Assembly (NCBI RefSeq): GCF_001418205.1
Contig: NZ_LIQF01000004.1
Location: 248,001 to 312,000, forward strand
Source: Marinomonas fungiae
Lineage (GTDB): Bacteria; Pseudomonadota; Gammaproteobacteria; Pseudomonadales; Marinomonadaceae
Reading direction: 5' to 3'
Length of the DNA: 64,000 bases
In this document: positions 8,118-17,593 of the stretch, piece after piece
How the letters are laid out: each line of letters starts with the position of its first letter
Numbering within the stretch: position 1 is the stretch's first letter
The notes under the pieces: model-generated
What the model was told of the DNA's origin: nothing
The model's input: the letters and a program-made list of their open reading frames with translations, nothing else
Database searches by the model: none
Made by a program: the position numbers and the translations under genes

Positions 8118-9557
8118 TTAGCTTTGTTTCGCCAAATCCAATCCGTGTAGCGCAAGGCGCTCAGGTTCCATCATATAGCGGTACAGGAACGCCGCTGTGA
8201 AACCACCAATAAACAGTGCGTAGTTCGCCAACGCTGTGAATACGAAGCTACAGAAGATCGCTACTATGCCTGCGATGACTAGGGCGTAAACACTCTTCTT
8301 GTTGATCCCGTTGTCGTACCAGTAAATGCCCTTGTCAGACTCTGTGTACAGTGAGTCGATATCAATCTTACCTTTCTTAATAAAGAAGTAGTCGACGATG
8401 ATGATGCCGTATAGCGGACCGATCATGGCCGCAAGCACGTCTACGGTGTAGTGAATCACTTCAGGGTTGTTGAATAGGTTCCAAGGCATTAGCAATACTG
8501 AACCGAATGCGGCGATAAAGCCGCCCGCTTTGAAGCTGATCTTTTGTGGCGATACATTCGAGAAGTCAAACGCCGGTGCCACGAAGTTCGCGACGATATT
8601 GATACCCACGGTTGCGAAGATAAAGGTCATCGCACCCAATACTGTGATCATGCCAGAGTCTAGGCGACGAACCGTTTCCACTGGGTCAGTGATCATTTCA
8701 CCAAAAACAGGGATTGATGCCGATACGATCACCACACTGAACACAGAGAACAGGATAAAGTTAAAAGGCAGGCCTAATAGGTTTCCGAACTTCAATTGCT
8801 TATAACTGCCACAGTAACGTGAGAAGTCACTGAAGTTTAAGGTTGGACCAGCGAAGTAGCCTGCTACCAAGGCAATGGCAATAAACATCTGCACGAAGGC
8901 ATCCATACCAGATAGGCTGGCATCGCCAAGGGTAAAGCTGATGTTGTCCCAACCGGCTAGGTTCACCATATAGATACATAGAGCGAACATAGCGACATAG
9001 ATGGCAGGGCCAGACCAGTCGATCACCTTACGAATCATGTCCATACCGAACATAAATACGATGCCTTGGATAATCCACATCGCGGTAAAGCCAATCCAAC
9101 CAAGGTAAGAAAGATCAAGGAAGCTGTCATCGGCCAGCGTTTCCATACCTGGGAAGAAGTACAGCAACAGGATAATAAAGGAGCTGGACGCGAGGAAAGT
9201 TTGAATGCCGTACCAAACGACAGCGATCAAACCGCGAATTACCGCTGGGATGTTGGCACCGAATACGCCAAAGGACATACGAGCAATCACAGGGAAGGGG
9301 GCACCTGCTTTTTGTCCCGGTTTCCCCATCAAGTTGGCAAATACCAAAACGATTGAGATCCCCACTAACAAACTGATAAACACTTGGATGCCGTTAAGGC
9401 CTAAGGCAAATAAGCTGGCGGCGAACACGTAGCCACCAACACTGTGTACATCTGACATCCAAAACGCGAAGATAGAGTACCATCCCCACTTTTGTTCGGT
9501 ATCTGGTTTTAGGTCTTCGTTACTGAGTCTAGGACTCACAGGTAGTTTATTGGTCAT
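8118..9557 (-). CDS. NCS1-family permease, probable allantoin transporter
   Basis: A 479-residue inner-membrane symporter of the nucleobase:cation symporter-1 family with about 12 helices. Family blocks include WYSIFAFWMSDVHSVGGYVFA near the N-terminus, PGQKAGAPFPVIARMSFGVFGA, the WYGIQTF helix and GPTLNFSDFSRYC. ATG at 9557 is chosen because AGGAACCC precedes it; the open frame upstream is the promoter with palindromic operators. It diverges from a GntR regulator, an allantoin racemase and an allantoinase, so allantoin or a hydantoin is the likely substrate. Family is firm; substrate is inferred from context. Confidence 0.88.
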   Translation of the reverse strand: MTNKLPVSPRLSNEDLKPDTEQKWGWYSIFAFWMSDVHSVGGYVFAASLFALGLNGIQVFISLLVGISIVLVFANLMGKPGQKAGAPFPVIARMSFGVFGANIPAVIRGLIAVVWYGIQTFLASSSFIILLLYFFPGMETLADDSFLDLSYLGWIGFTAMWIIQGIVFMFGMDMIRKVIDWSGPAIYVAMFALCIYMVNLAGWDNISFTLGDASLSGMDAFVQMFIAIALVAGYFAGPTLNFSDFSRYCGSYKQLKFGNLLGLPFNFILFSVFSVVIVSASIPVFGEMITDPVETVRRLDSGMITVLGAMTFIFATVGINIVANFVAPAFDFSNVSPQKISFKAGGFIAAFGSVLLMPWNLFNNPEVIHYTVDVLAAMIGPLYGIIIVDYFFIKKGKIDIDSLYTESDKGIYWYDNGINKKSVYALVIAGIVAIFCSFVFTALANYALFIGGFTAAFLYRYMMEPERLALHGLDLAKQS

Positions 9558-9577
9558 GCGAAGGGTTCCTGTTTTTG

Positions 9578-9601
9578 ATTGTATACAATTGTTGAATACA
9601 A
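9578..9601. promoter_or_regulatory. Paired TTGTATACAA operators, permease side
   Basis: ATTGTATACAAT (9578-9589) is a perfect palindrome, and TTGAATACAA (9592-9601) is a second copy with one mismatch. They lie 21-44 bp upstream of the permease start. The same palindrome occurs on the GntR side of this intergenic region, so the neighbouring GntR protein is the obvious ligand. Confidence 0.7.
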
Positions 9602-9618
9602 TTACTGTGCCAAAAACT

Positions 9619-9632
9619 GAAACAACGGTTTC
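9619..9632. promoter_or_regulatory. GAAAC-N4-GTTTC operator, permease promoter
   Basis: GAAACAACGGTTTC is one of three copies of the palindrome GAAAC-N4-GTTTC in this window, all in promoters of purine-ureide genes (also 37725-37738 and 38934-38947). A degenerate copy, TTGAAATGAATTGTTTCAA, lies at 9647-9665. The regulator is unknown. Confidence 0.55.
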
Positions 9633-9784
9633 TTTGGGGTTTTTAGTTGAAATGAATTGTTTCAAAGTGCCTGAATGCACTGCATTTAGGCATGTTTAGA
9701 GAGTTGCGTACCATTTTTGTGCGCATTTTTTCCACTGTTTATAAGGGATGTGCATTCATGGACGACGTGTTATATTAAAAACCA

Positions 9785-9819
9785 TGTATACAAAATTAAG
9801 GTTTTAATTGTATACAATT
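9785..9819. promoter_or_regulatory. TTGTATACAA operators, GntR side
   Basis: AATTGTATACAATT (9806-9819) is a perfect 14-bp palindrome only 16 bp before the regulator start, and TGTATACA (9785-9792) is a second copy. Placement suggests negative autoregulation by the FadR-type regulator that follows. Confidence 0.7.
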
Positions 9820-9835
9820 TTAGGTGACCACATTC

Positions 9836-10501
9836 ATGTCGAATGACGAAAAGATTTATCAAAAAATTTTGAAAGCCATCGTCGAGCATCAATTGCCACC
9901 CGGTGCGCGATTGCCAGAAGATCGACTATCGGAAGCCTTTGGTGTCAGCCGCACTGGGATTCGTAAAGTATTGCAGCGTTTGGCATTGGAACACTTTGTC
10001 GTGATCGCCCGTAATAAGGGCGCACAGGTGAACCATCCAAGCGAAGACGAAGCGTTAGAAGTATTAGACAGTCGCATTTTGATTGAGCCGCAGCTCATTG
10101 CTGGGGTGCAACGCAGCTGGAATCCAGAGCAGTCGGAGCGATTCCGTGATTTGGTTGATGAAGAACGCCAAGCCGAGCAGGCCGGGGATATGGCTTCATC
10201 GATTCAAGCCACGGCGCGCTTTCACTATGAACTGGCGCAATTAGCAGGCAACAATGTATTGGCCTCATTTGTGGAACAGCTTTGTTATCGCTCGTCCTTA
10301 GTAATTGCTGCTTACGGGACCCGTAGCAGTGTTAGTTGTGATTGTGGTGACCACAGCCAGTTGCTAGACCTTCTTGATGACGGACAGCCGAAAAAAGCAC
10401 AAGCTTGGATGAAGCATCATTTACAAGTAATAAAGGCCTCCTTGATCCTCGAAAGTCAGGAAGAACAGCACATCGACTTTCAACGCCTATTTAAAGACTA
10501 G
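9836..10501 (+). CDS. GntR-family (FCD) transcriptional regulator of allantoin genes
   Basis: A 221-residue repressor-type regulator. The N-terminal winged helix is visible at about residues 5-70 (LPPGARLPEDRLSEAFGVSRTGIRKVLQRL), and an FCD ligand domain follows (LDSRILIEPQLIAG, RFHYELAQLAGN, then a C-terminal His in WMKHHLQV). ATG 9836 is preferred to GTG 9824 because AGGTGA stands 8 bases ahead. It is the first gene of an operon with allantoin racemase and allantoinase and diverges from the permease. The TTGTATACAA palindromes on both sides of the shared promoter are its likely sites, and a ureide is the likely ligand. Confidence 0.88.
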   Translation: MSNDEKIYQKILKAIVEHQLPPGARLPEDRLSEAFGVSRTGIRKVLQRLALEHFVVIARNKGAQVNHPSEDEALEVLDSRILIEPQLIAGVQRSWNPEQSERFRDLVDEERQAEQAGDMASSIQATARFHYELAQLAGNNVLASFVEQLCYRSSLVIAAYGTRSSVSCDCGDHSQLLDLLDDGQPKKAQAWMKHHLQVIKASLILESQEEQHIDFQRLFKD

Positions 10502-10529
10502 GCCTGTTTTATTTTAGGAAAGACCCTTC

Positions 10530-11261
10530 ATGCGTATCCAGATCATTAACCCTAATACCAGTGTCGGCATGACCGAAGCCATGGCCGCCAGTGCGCGCCT
10601 GATTGCTTTACCAAACAGTGAAATCATTGCCAGTACCCCAGAACACGGCCCAAGAAGCATTGAGTGCGCCTTTGATGAAGTGGTTGCTGGCGCGGCTATG
10701 CTGGACCAGATTCAAAAGGGTAAGGAAATGGGGGCGGATGCGCACATTGTCGCGTGTTTCGGTGATCCTGCGTTGGATGCAGCGCGTGAGCTCGCGGATG
10801 CGCCCGTGATCGGCATTGCCGAAGCAGCATTCAAGTTGGCCAGCATGGTTGGCCATAAGTTTGCTGTGGTGACTACATTGTCACGAACTGTACCCGCCAG
10901 CGAACATTTGCTTCATAAATATGGATACAAACATCTGTGCAGTGGGGTACGAGCCACTGATATTCCTGTGCTTGCACTGGAACATATTGAGCCAAGTGCT
11001 TACAACCAGCTACGGGATGAGTGTTTGGCTGCGATCAATGAAGACGGTGCTGAAGCCATCGTATTGGGTTGTGCGGGAATGTCCGCCTTGGTGGATCGTT
11101 TACGAGCTGAGTTGCCGGTACCGATCATCGATGGTGTGGCTGCAGCGGTGAAGCTGGCAGAGAGTTTGCACCAGTTAAGTCTTAAGACCGCGAAAACCGG
11201 TCAATATGGCGCGCCAGTTAATAAACCATTCATCGGTCGCTATGAGCATTGGAATCGCTAG
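10530..11261 (+). CDS. hpxA: Allantoin racemase (Asp/Glu/hydantoin racemase family)
   Basis: A cytosolic 243-residue racemase. Both cysteine blocks of the family are present: VACFGDPALDAARE near residue 75 and VLGCAGMSALVDRL near residue 179, which supply the two catalytic cysteines, and the N-terminus RIQIINPNTSVGMTEAM is typical. Together with the following allantoinase it would interconvert R- and S-allantoin so that both isomers are degraded. It lies 28 bp after the GntR gene and 16 bp before the allantoinase. The gene symbol follows the Klebsiella hpx pathway by context. Confidence 0.85.
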   Translation: MRIQIINPNTSVGMTEAMAASARLIALPNSEIIASTPEHGPRSIECAFDEVVAGAAMLDQIQKGKEMGADAHIVACFGDPALDAARELADAPVIGIAEAAFKLASMVGHKFAVVTTLSRTVPASEHLLHKYGYKHLCSGVRATDIPVLALEHIEPSAYNQLRDECLAAINEDGAEAIVLGCAGMSALVDRLRAELPVPIIDGVAAAVKLAESLHQLSLKTAKTGQYGAPVNKPFIGRYEHWNR

Positions 11262-11277
11262 CAGAAGGTAGTACAGC

Positions 11278-12207
11278 ATGAAACATTACTTAGAACGAGA
11301 CTATGCCGGATACGGTCGTGCCAATTTGCCGAAAGTAGAATGGCCTAATAAAGCCCGTATCGCGCTGCAATTTGTATTGAACTTCGAAGAAGGTGGTGAA
11401 AACTGTGTGCTGCATGGTGATGAGCATGCAGAAACGTTTCTATCGGAAATCTTTGGCGCGCAGCCCTTTAAAGACCGCCATATGAGTATGGAGTCTTTAT
11501 ACGAATACGGCTCTCGCACAGGCGTTTGGCGTATTCTCAACGAATTTGAAAAACGCGGATTGCCATTGTCTATCTTTGCCGTGGCAACGGCGCTACAGCG
11601 TAATCCTGAAGTGGCCAAAGCCTTTGTAGAGGGCGGTCATGAGTTGGTGTGCCATGGTTTGAAATGGATTCACTATCAAGAGATGTCTATTGAAGAAGAG
11701 CGCCAACACATGCAGCAAGCGCTGCAAATCATCCAAGAGGTGACTGGGGTGATGCCAATGGGCTGGTACACGGGCCGTGATTCCCCTAATACTCGTAAGC
11801 TAGTGGCAGAGCAGCCGCAGTTGAAATACGACTCAGACAATTATGGTGATGACCTGCCGTACTGGGTGGAGGTACCGCACCACGAAGACGACAGCAAAAC
11901 CAAGCCGCATCTAGTTATCCCGTACACGTTGGACTGTAATGACATGCGCTTTGCCTCACCTTACGGCTTTAGCCATGGGGAGGAATTCTTCCAGTACCTA
12001 AAGGACAACTTCGATTGTTTGTATGCAGAAGGCGAAACGGTACCGAAGATGATGTCGATTGGCATGCACTGTCGTACGCTGGGTAAGCCTGCGCGCTTTA
12101 TGGCACTGAAGAAATTTCTAGATTATGTGCAGTCCTATGAGGGTGTCTGGATTACCCGCCGTTGTGATATTGCGGAACATTGGATAAGGAACCATTATCC
12201 TATCTAA
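11278..12207 (+). CDS. puuE: Allantoinase of the PuuE/HpxB (polysaccharide deacetylase-like) type
   Basis: A 309-residue NodB-fold hydrolase that opens allantoin to allantoate without the amidohydrolase fold of AllB. Landmarks are RIALQFVLNFEEGGE near residue 30, LPLSIFAVATALQRNPEVA, GHELVCHGLKWIHY near residue 120, GWYTGRDSPNTR and SIGMHCRTLGKPAR near the C-terminus. Length is normal for PuuE. It ends the GntR-racemase-allantoinase operon and is followed by a symmetric hairpin shared with the convergent gene. This activity links the products of UraH/UraD to the allantoate hydrolase about 20 kb away. Confidence 0.93.
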   Translation: MKHYLERDYAGYGRANLPKVEWPNKARIALQFVLNFEEGGENCVLHGDEHAETFLSEIFGAQPFKDRHMSMESLYEYGSRTGVWRILNEFEKRGLPLSIFAVATALQRNPEVAKAFVEGGHELVCHGLKWIHYQEMSIEEERQHMQQALQIIQEVTGVMPMGWYTGRDSPNTRKLVAEQPQLKYDSDNYGDDLPYWVEVPHHEDDSKTKPHLVIPYTLDCNDMRFASPYGFSHGEEFFQYLKDNFDCLYAEGETVPKMMSIGMHCRTLGKPARFMALKKFLDYVQSYEGVWITRRCDIAEHWIRNHYPI

Positions 12208-12220
12208 ACACAGGTAACAG

Positions 12221-12245
12221 CTCGCTGACGCGACGCGTCAGCGAG
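12221..12245. terminator. Bidirectional hairpin between convergent genes
   Basis: CTCGCTGACGCG and CGCGTCAGCGAG are a perfect 12-bp inverted repeat around a single base, placed between the ends of puuE and the convergent oxidoreductase gene. No T run follows in either direction. Confidence 0.6.
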
Positions 12246-12256
12246 TAGGGTATCAC

Positions 12257-13249
12257 TTATAGTTCAACGATCAATTTACCTTGGTTTTCACCTCGGAATA
12301 ATAAATTAATACCGTCAGGCGCTTGATCTAGCCCTTTCAGTACATGAGCGCGATAGGTCAGCTCACCCTTGGCTAGCATGGCACCAAGAGCCTGACCGTA
12401 TTCAGGGATACGATGCCAGTGATCCGGCATGGTGAAGCCTTGGATATTTAAACGGCGCTTGATAATGCCAACCCAGCTTGGACCTGGCGAGGGTTCTTGC
12501 TTATTGTACTCGGCAATCATGCCACACACGGCAATACGACCATGAGGGTTCATGGCATCAAAGATCGGTTGTTGTGCGCTGCCGCCAGTGTTTTCAAAGA
12601 ACAAATCAATACCGTTTGGTACAGCAGCCTTCAGCTGAGCGGCAAAATCGGCGTCCTTATAATTCAGTGCGTGGTCAAACTTCAGCTCTTCTTTAAGCCA
12701 AGTGCATTTCTCGTCTGAGCCCGCAATGCCAATGACGTTAAGCCCTTTATTTTTAGCCATTTGTCCGACAAGTGAACCGACAGAACCTGCGGCGGCGGTG
12801 ATTGCAATGGTTTGACCTGCTTCCGGTTTGAGTACTTCAAATAGACCGTGATAAGCCGTGATGCCAGGCAGGGCAATGACACTGAGAATGGCCTCGGCAG
12901 GTAGATCAGCAGGGATCTTGTTAAGACCTTGGCCGTCGCTGACAGCGTACTCAGTCAAGCCCATTAGCCCCATAACCCGTGTCCCTACAGGGAATTGCTC
13001 GTTGTTGGATTGCTCCACAAAGCCAATGCCGCTGGCACGCATGGTTTCTCCGAGTTGAACAGGAGGGATATAGCTGTTTTCGTCGGCGCTCATCCAACCG
13101 CGCATGGCTGGATCCAATGAAAGATGTGTCAACTTAACCAAAAGCTCGCCGTCTTTCAATTCAGGGAGGGCTTGGCTGGTCGTCTCGAAAATATCTGACG
13201 TAATGGCTTCAACTGGGCGCTTCACCAGTTTGATCGCTTGATAATGCAT
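12257..13249 (-). CDS. Zinc-free NADP-dependent oxidoreductase (CurA/LTB4DH-like MDR)
   Basis: A 330-residue medium-chain reductase of the leukotriene B4 dehydrogenase/CurA subgroup, which reduces enones with NADPH. It has LSLDPAMRGWMSA near residue 43, the nucleotide-binding stretch AAAGSVGSLVGQMAKNKG near residue 148, DLFFENTGG near residue 213 and CGMIAEYN near 240. Catalytic zinc ligands are absent. ATG 13249 begins the conserved N-terminus; the longer frame adds an unrelated leader. It converges on puuE. The natural substrate is unknown. Confidence 0.88.
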   Translation of the reverse strand: MHYQAIKLVKRPVEAITSDIFETTSQALPELKDGELLVKLTHLSLDPAMRGWMSADENSYIPPVQLGETMRASGIGFVEQSNNEQFPVGTRVMGLMGLTEYAVSDGQGLNKIPADLPAEAILSVIALPGITAYHGLFEVLKPEAGQTIAITAAAGSVGSLVGQMAKNKGLNVIGIAGSDEKCTWLKEELKFDHALNYKDADFAAQLKAAVPNGIDLFFENTGGSAQQPIFDAMNPHGRIAVCGMIAEYNKQEPSPGPSWVGIIKRRLNIQGFTMPDHWHRIPEYGQALGAMLAKGELTYRAHVLKGLDQAPDGINLLFRGENQGKLIVEL

Positions 13250-13508
13250 GGGTAAGATTCCGAATATTATGAAGATAAGAGTAAGCTTAAGCCTATTTGA
13301 CCAATAGGTTAAATCTCTAATGCCGAAATGATGAGACTTTTCATAGTTACTCAATTATGGACAGAATTTGATTTCGGCATTACGGAAAGATCTCTGTAGT
13401 GAGACGTCACCAGCGCTTGTATTTACCTGAACGTTGTTTAAGTGAAACAATGAGCGACAAAGTGGATAGAAACGCCATCCTATTAATTAATGGATCGATT
13501 ATTTGGTT

Positions 13509-14135
13509 GTGAATATTTTTAATTCCCCAGAGCTTATTCAAGAGTTTACACGAGTCTATTTGGCGATTTTTTATAGCATCGTGGCACTGTTTTATACGGT
13601 GAGAATTATTACTTTGAAACGCGCTACAGGTCAGGAGCGTGTCTTTCATGGGGCTTTTCTGTCGCCGAACTGGTGGCATCATAAAATTTTTGACGTGTTT
13701 CGCGTCACCATTTGGATGGTATGTGTAGCACGTTGGTGGCATCCAAGCATGGATGCCTACCTTGGTGTGTTTTCTGTTATGTCATCACCATGGTGCCTGT
13801 TACTCGGTAATATCATGTTAACGCTGGGATTTATTTGGACGATAGCGATGCACTTTTTATTGGGCCGACATTGGACATCGGGGATTAATCAAACAGGCCC
13901 TACACAGTTGGTCACAAAAGGGATGTACCGGTTCAGTCGAAACCCCATCTATCTGGGCGTATTGCTATCTCAATTTGGTTTTGTGTTGGCGTTGCCGTCT
14001 TGGTTCTCGTTGTTATGCTTTGGCATCGGTGTGGTCACGATACTGCGTCAAACACGAGAAGAGGAGTTACATCTGGCACAACGTTTCCCGCACGATTATG
14101 CGGCGTATCAAGCCCAAGTACCACGTTGGTTATAG
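13509..14135 (+). CDS. ICMT-like membrane methyltransferase family protein
   Basis: A protein of about 208 residues with four or five membrane segments and the C-terminal signature of the isoprenylcysteine methyltransferase/PEMT group: GPTQLVTKGMYRFSRNPIYLGVLLS near residue 133 followed by REEELHLAQRFPHDYAAY near 183. This region binds S-adenosylmethionine in characterised members. Prokaryotic relatives mostly lack known substrates. No ATG exists at the 5' end; GTG 13509 or TTG 13503 are the only early starts, and neither has a strong ribosome-binding site. It stands alone between the oxidoreductase and an AsnC regulator. Confidence 0.7.
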   Translation: MNIFNSPELIQEFTRVYLAIFYSIVALFYTVRIITLKRATGQERVFHGAFLSPNWWHHKIFDVFRVTIWMVCVARWWHPSMDAYLGVFSVMSSPWCLLLGNIMLTLGFIWTIAMHFLLGRHWTSGINQTGPTQLVTKGMYRFSRNPIYLGVLLSQFGFVLALPSWFSLLCFGIGVVTILRQTREEELHLAQRFPHDYAAYQAQVPRWL

Positions 14136-14151
14136 CCTGCCTTGTATTACC

Positions 14152-14619
14152 TCAGGGAGCATCCAATGGTAAACGTGAAGAAGACTTCACTTCACGCAGT
14201 GAGATATTAGAGCGGATGGCAGAGACGCCAGGTAGCTTTCTCAAGGTTTTCTCGATAAAGGCGCTGTAATCGTCTAGGTCTTTAGCCACTACCTGCAGCA
14301 TAAAGTCTGCCTCTCCCGTGGTATTGTGGCAGGCGAGGACATTCTCCGATTCGGTAATAATACGCTCAAACTGCAGCGTGCTCTCTTCGTCATGGCTGGT
14401 GCAGGATATTTGGACAAAGGCCATTACCCCAAAGCCGACTTTACGCCGATCCAGATTAGCCTGATAGCTGGTGATGATGCGTTCATCTTCCAGTTTCTTT
14501 AGTCGTCGCCAGCTAGGTGTTTCGCTCATCGATAAAGCTTCAGCGAGCTTCGCATTGGATAGTCGGCCATTCTTCTGTACGAGAGCCAATATTTTCAGAT
14601 CTGTTTTATCAAGCGACAT
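14152..14619 (-). CDS. AsnC/Lrp-family transcriptional regulator
   Basis: A 155-residue feast/famine regulator. The helix-turn-helix lies at about residues 20-50 (SNAKLAEALSMSETPSWRRLKKLE) and the RAM ligand domain follows (GVMAFVQISC, GEADFMLQVVAKDLDDY, LPGVSAIRSNISLREVK). It is divergent from the zinc alcohol dehydrogenase gene, with about 140 bp between the starts, so that gene is its likely target besides its own promoter. The ligand is probably an amino acid, which cannot be read from sequence. Confidence 0.92.
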   Translation of the reverse strand: MSLDKTDLKILALVQKNGRLSNAKLAEALSMSETPSWRRLKKLEDERIITSYQANLDRRKVGFGVMAFVQISCTSHDEESTLQFERIITESENVLACHNTTGEADFMLQVVAKDLDDYSAFIEKTLRKLPGVSAIRSNISLREVKSSSRLPLDAP

Positions 14620-14760
14620 TAGGGGAAGAATCCTTCTTAAACTTGCTGTATTAGGAAATATTCTTTCTTATGCTGGCGACAATGACAAGTAAATAGCAAG
14701 GCTATTTCAAGCTGAAACGATACACTGAAGAGAATATAAGTATGTGTCTCAGAGGTGTAT

Positions 14761-15801
14761 ATGAAAGCGGTTGTGATTGAGCAATTTTCGTCTTTGCCTA
14801 CCATTCAAGAAGTTCAAGAGCCGACTCCTGCGGCTCATGGTGTTGTGATCAAAGTTGAGGCGACAGGCGTTTGCCGAAGTGATTGGCATTGTTGGCAAGG
14901 CCATGATACGGATGTGGTGTTGCCCCATGTACCGGGCCATGAATTCGCTGGTGTGATTGCTGAAGTGGGTAAAGATGTCACACGCTTCAAGGTCGGTGAT
15001 CGTGTGACGGTGCCTTTCATTAACGCCTGCGGCGGCTGTCCGGAGTGTCATTCTGGTAACCATCAAGTATGTGGCAATCAAACCCAACCAGGGTTTACTC
15101 ATTGGGGGTCTTTTGCTGAATACACCACGGTGGATCAAGCGGATGTGAATCTTGTTGCAATGCCTGAAGACCTAGAATTCACGACGGCAGCAAGTCTAGG
15201 TTGTCGTTTTGCTACGTCGTTTCGTGCAGTAGTCGATCAAGGTAAGGTATCAGCAGGGCAATGGGTTGCGGTACATGGCTGTGGTGGCGTTGGGCTATCG
15301 GCGGTGATGATCGCTAATGCATTGGGGGCCAATGTCATTGCGATTGATATTGATCCAGGCAAGTTGGAGCTGGCAAAATCTTTGGGTGCTGTGGCGCAGA
15401 TCAACGCCAAGCAAGTGGCCGACGTTGCAGAGGCAGTTATCGAAATCACTAAAGGCGGTGCACATGTGTCACTGGATGCGCTGGGTCATTCCATCACTGC
15501 TTTTAACTCCGTGAGAAGTCTGCGTAAATTGGGCAAACACATCCAAGTGGGATTGTTGCTTGCAGACCATGCCGCACCACCAATGCCCATGGCCAAAGTG
15601 ATTGCCGATGAATTAGAAATCATCGGCAGTCATGGCATGCAAGCTTACCGTTACGATGCCATGATTCAGATGATGATGTCTGGTAAATTGCAGCCGGAAA
15701 AACTGCTGGGCCGTACCATTAGCTTGGAGCAATCGATTGATGCATTGGTCACAATGGACAGCTCGACACAAGCGGGCGTTACGGTTGTGACGCAGTTTTA
15801 G
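14761..15801 (+). CDS. Zinc-dependent alcohol dehydrogenase (MDR family)
   Basis: A 346-residue zinc MDR enzyme. Catalytic zinc residues appear in [11 protein letters not shown] and [12 protein letters not shown], the structural zinc loop has all four Cys ([15 protein letters not shown], near residue 88), and the NAD-binding motif [13 protein letters not shown] follows near residue 176. It should oxidise an alcohol or reduce an aldehyde. ATG 14761 is preferred to GTG 14755, with AGAGG just ahead. The end overlaps the convergent DMT transporter by 23 bp. The substrate is not apparent; the divergent AsnC gene suggests an amino-acid-derived alcohol. Confidence 0.92.
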   Translation: MKAVVIEQFSSLPTIQEVQEPTPAAHGVVIKVEATGVCRSDWHCWQGHDTDVVLPHVPGHEFAGVIAEVGKDVTRFKVGDRVTVPFINACGGCPECHSGNHQVCGNQTQPGFTHWGSFAEYTTVDQADVNLVAMPEDLEFTTAASLGCRFATSFRAVVDQGKVSAGQWVAVHGCGGVGLSAVMIANALGANVIAIDIDPGKLELAKSLGAVAQINAKQVADVAEAVIEITKGGAHVSLDALGHSITAFNSVRSLRKLGKHIQVGLLLADHAAPPMPMAKVIADELEIIGSHGMQAYRYDAMIQMMMSGKLQPEKLLGRTISLEQSIDALVTMDSSTQAGVTVVTQF

Positions 15802-16648
15802 TCCGCGCCTGAATTACTAAATAAATGCCTCCCAGTATCAATAGAGATGCCACAATAAAGCGTAGGGTAAGGGGTTCTGAAACAAACAGAATCCCTCCTA
15901 GCGCAGCAATTACGGGCACGAGCAACTGTAACACACCCGCTTGTGTGGCACCTAAGTGGGTGAGTACGCTGTACCAAAGGGTGTAGCCTAATCCCGAGGC
16001 AATCGCCCCAGACAGTACGGCTAACATAATACCTTGTGTCGATAGCTCGAATTGGCCAATGCTAAACAGACCGAGCAACAATAAGAAGGGAAGGGTACGG
16101 GTAAAGTTATAGGCCGTATCGGCGAGCGGCGCTTGAGAGGCGCGCCCACGTAATGTATACACACCCCAAGCTATCCCTGCGATGGACATTAGCACGACGC
16201 CGCTAATGGAAGGTGTGGAGACTTCGGGCCACACCAGATAGACAAAGCCCGCAAAGGCCGTCCCAATCCCCAACCATTCTAGCCTCGCCAAACGCTGACC
16301 TTTTATAAGTGAGGCGACCACCATGGTGATCTGCACCATACCAAAGAGAATCAAAGCCCCTGTGCCCGTTTCCAGCATTAAATAAGCGAACGAGAATCCT
16401 AGGGCGTAGACAAATAACATCAAACTGGAAAGCCAACTGCCTTTTGTGGGCGCAGACTGCTTGCGCAAGCGAAAGGCTAATATCAGCATCAAAACGATAC
16501 TGCCCGAGAGCAGGCGAATCAGAGTAAAGCTACTGGCGTCGATGATCGGCTCAGCCAGCGCCATACGAGTTAACACCGAATTGGCGGCAAAGGCTGTCAA
16601 AGCAAGCGCCGTGAGGCCAAACAAAGAAAGTGTAGCAGCGGGTTTCAT
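15779..16648 (-). CDS. EamA-family (DMT superfamily) exporter
   Basis: A 289-residue membrane protein with ten hydrophobic segments forming the two EamA repeats (first repeat about residues 10-130, second about 145-280). Marks include [13 protein letters not shown] near the first helix, [12 protein letters not shown], and [25 protein letters not shown] in the second repeat. Such proteins export amino acids or metabolites; the substrate is unknown. It overlaps the 3' end of the alcohol dehydrogenase tail-to-tail. Confidence 0.9.
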   Translation of the reverse strand: MKPAATLSLFGLTALALTAFAANSVLTRMALAEPIIDASSFTLIRLLSGSIVLMLILAFRLRKQSAPTKGSWLSSLMLFVYALGFSFAYLMLETGTGALILFGMVQITMVVASLIKGQRLARLEWLGIGTAFAGFVYLVWPEVSTPSISGVVLMSIAGIAWGVYTLRGRASQAPLADTAYNFTRTLPFLLLLGLFSIGQFELSTQGIMLAVLSGAIASGLGYTLWYSVLTHLGATQAGVLQLLVPVIAALGGILFVSEPLTLRFIVASLLILGGIYLVIQARTKTASQP

Positions 16649-16759
16649 GGATGGATTTCCTAATCCAGAGCAATATCGTTAGGTTATAGCATGCTTCAAG
16701 AAAGGAAGATATGCGCACAAAATCAGAGCGAAATGGGGTGTTGGTGCGCCATATTGGCT

Positions 16760-17593
16760 CTAAAGATATTGAATTCGATCGTAGTAAGTTTGCTGTTTTA
16801 CTTGAGATTGATAGCTCATAGGGGTGGCATGTACGAGCTTTTTAAACTCTCTTAGGAAGTGAGGTTGATCGCTAAATCCCAAATCAAAGGCTATATCTGA
16901 GAAGGTCACGGTACTGCTGTGATTGATCTGATACACCGCAGACTGGCAGCGAATAATGCGACTAAATTGTTTCGGCGACATGCCAATGTCGGCTAGGAAC
17001 TGACGCTGGATTGTACGCGTGGTATAGCCAGTAACGTCCGCCAGTTCATCTAGGCGGATATTGCCTTGATGCTCAAAAATAAAACGGACCACCGCCTGTG
17101 TTAAAGGGGCCATTGGGCGCGGGGTTTTACCAGCAAAGAAACTCTGACAAATGGCCACTTGGTCGGCGAAATTGTTTTGGCTGACAATGGCTTCAAATAG
17201 TTGTTCTGTTTGAGGAATAACGTCCAGCAAACTGTAGTGATGTTCAATTAACTCCTGTGCAGAAAGCTTCATGCAGTCGGGAATAATCCCAGATGCAAAG
17301 CGTACACCGAAGTAGCGATGGCGACTTTTCAATTCAATACCAATGGCCGACATCGGGGTGCCAAACACCTCGGCCGTTGGTTGACTCGCATCACAATCAA
17401 ATAACACATCCACACAGCCATCGGGAATGGCAACCGTTTCTGGCCCCGGATTTCCTGCCTCAAAACTGTAGAAATGAGAAATAGCAGGATTGTCCGAAGT
17501 GGCCACATGAAACTTTTCAGCAGCGCTTAATACCAGCCATGGTTGCTTTGCTCGAATACCTTCTAGTCGATGACGGATATGGGTTTGATGCAT
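16760..17593 (-). CDS. AraC-family transcriptional regulator
   Basis: A 277-residue activator-type protein. An N-terminal sensor half of the DUF6597 kind is suggested by VAIPDGCVDVLFDCD and RHRYFGVRFASGI. The C-terminal AraC domain has both helix-turn-helices: RLDELADVTGYTTRTIQRQFLADIGMSPKQF near residue 185 and FSDIAFDLGFSDQPHFLREFKKL near residue 235. ATG 17593 is chosen; a further upstream ATG adds a non-conserved 15 residues. It is divergent from the OCD-family gene, so it probably controls the amine-oxidation locus. Confidence 0.88.
   Translation of the reverse strand: MHQTHIRHRLEGIRAKQPWLVLSAAEKFHVATSDNPAISHFYSFEAGNPGPETVAIPDGCVDVLFDCDASQPTAEVFGTPMSAIGIELKSRHRYFGVRFASGIIPDCMKLSAQELIEHHYSLLDVIPQTEQLFEAIVSQNNFADQVAICQSFFAGKTPRPMAPLTQAVVRFIFEHQGNIRLDELADVTGYTTRTIQRQFLADIGMSPKQFSRIIRCQSAVYQINHSSTVTFSDIAFDLGFSDQPHFLREFKKLVHATPMSYQSQVKQQTYYDRIQYL

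Noticed and set aside
7910-8155. Minus-strand 81-codon frame between the ThrRS paralog and the permease gene
   Set aside because: It covers two terminator hairpins, overlaps the 3' ends of both genes and has no ribosome-binding site.
9770-9784. TGTTATATTA-like half of a Zur box before the GntR gene
   Set aside because: Only the left half matches; the right half has several mismatches and the neighbouring genes are not zinc-related.
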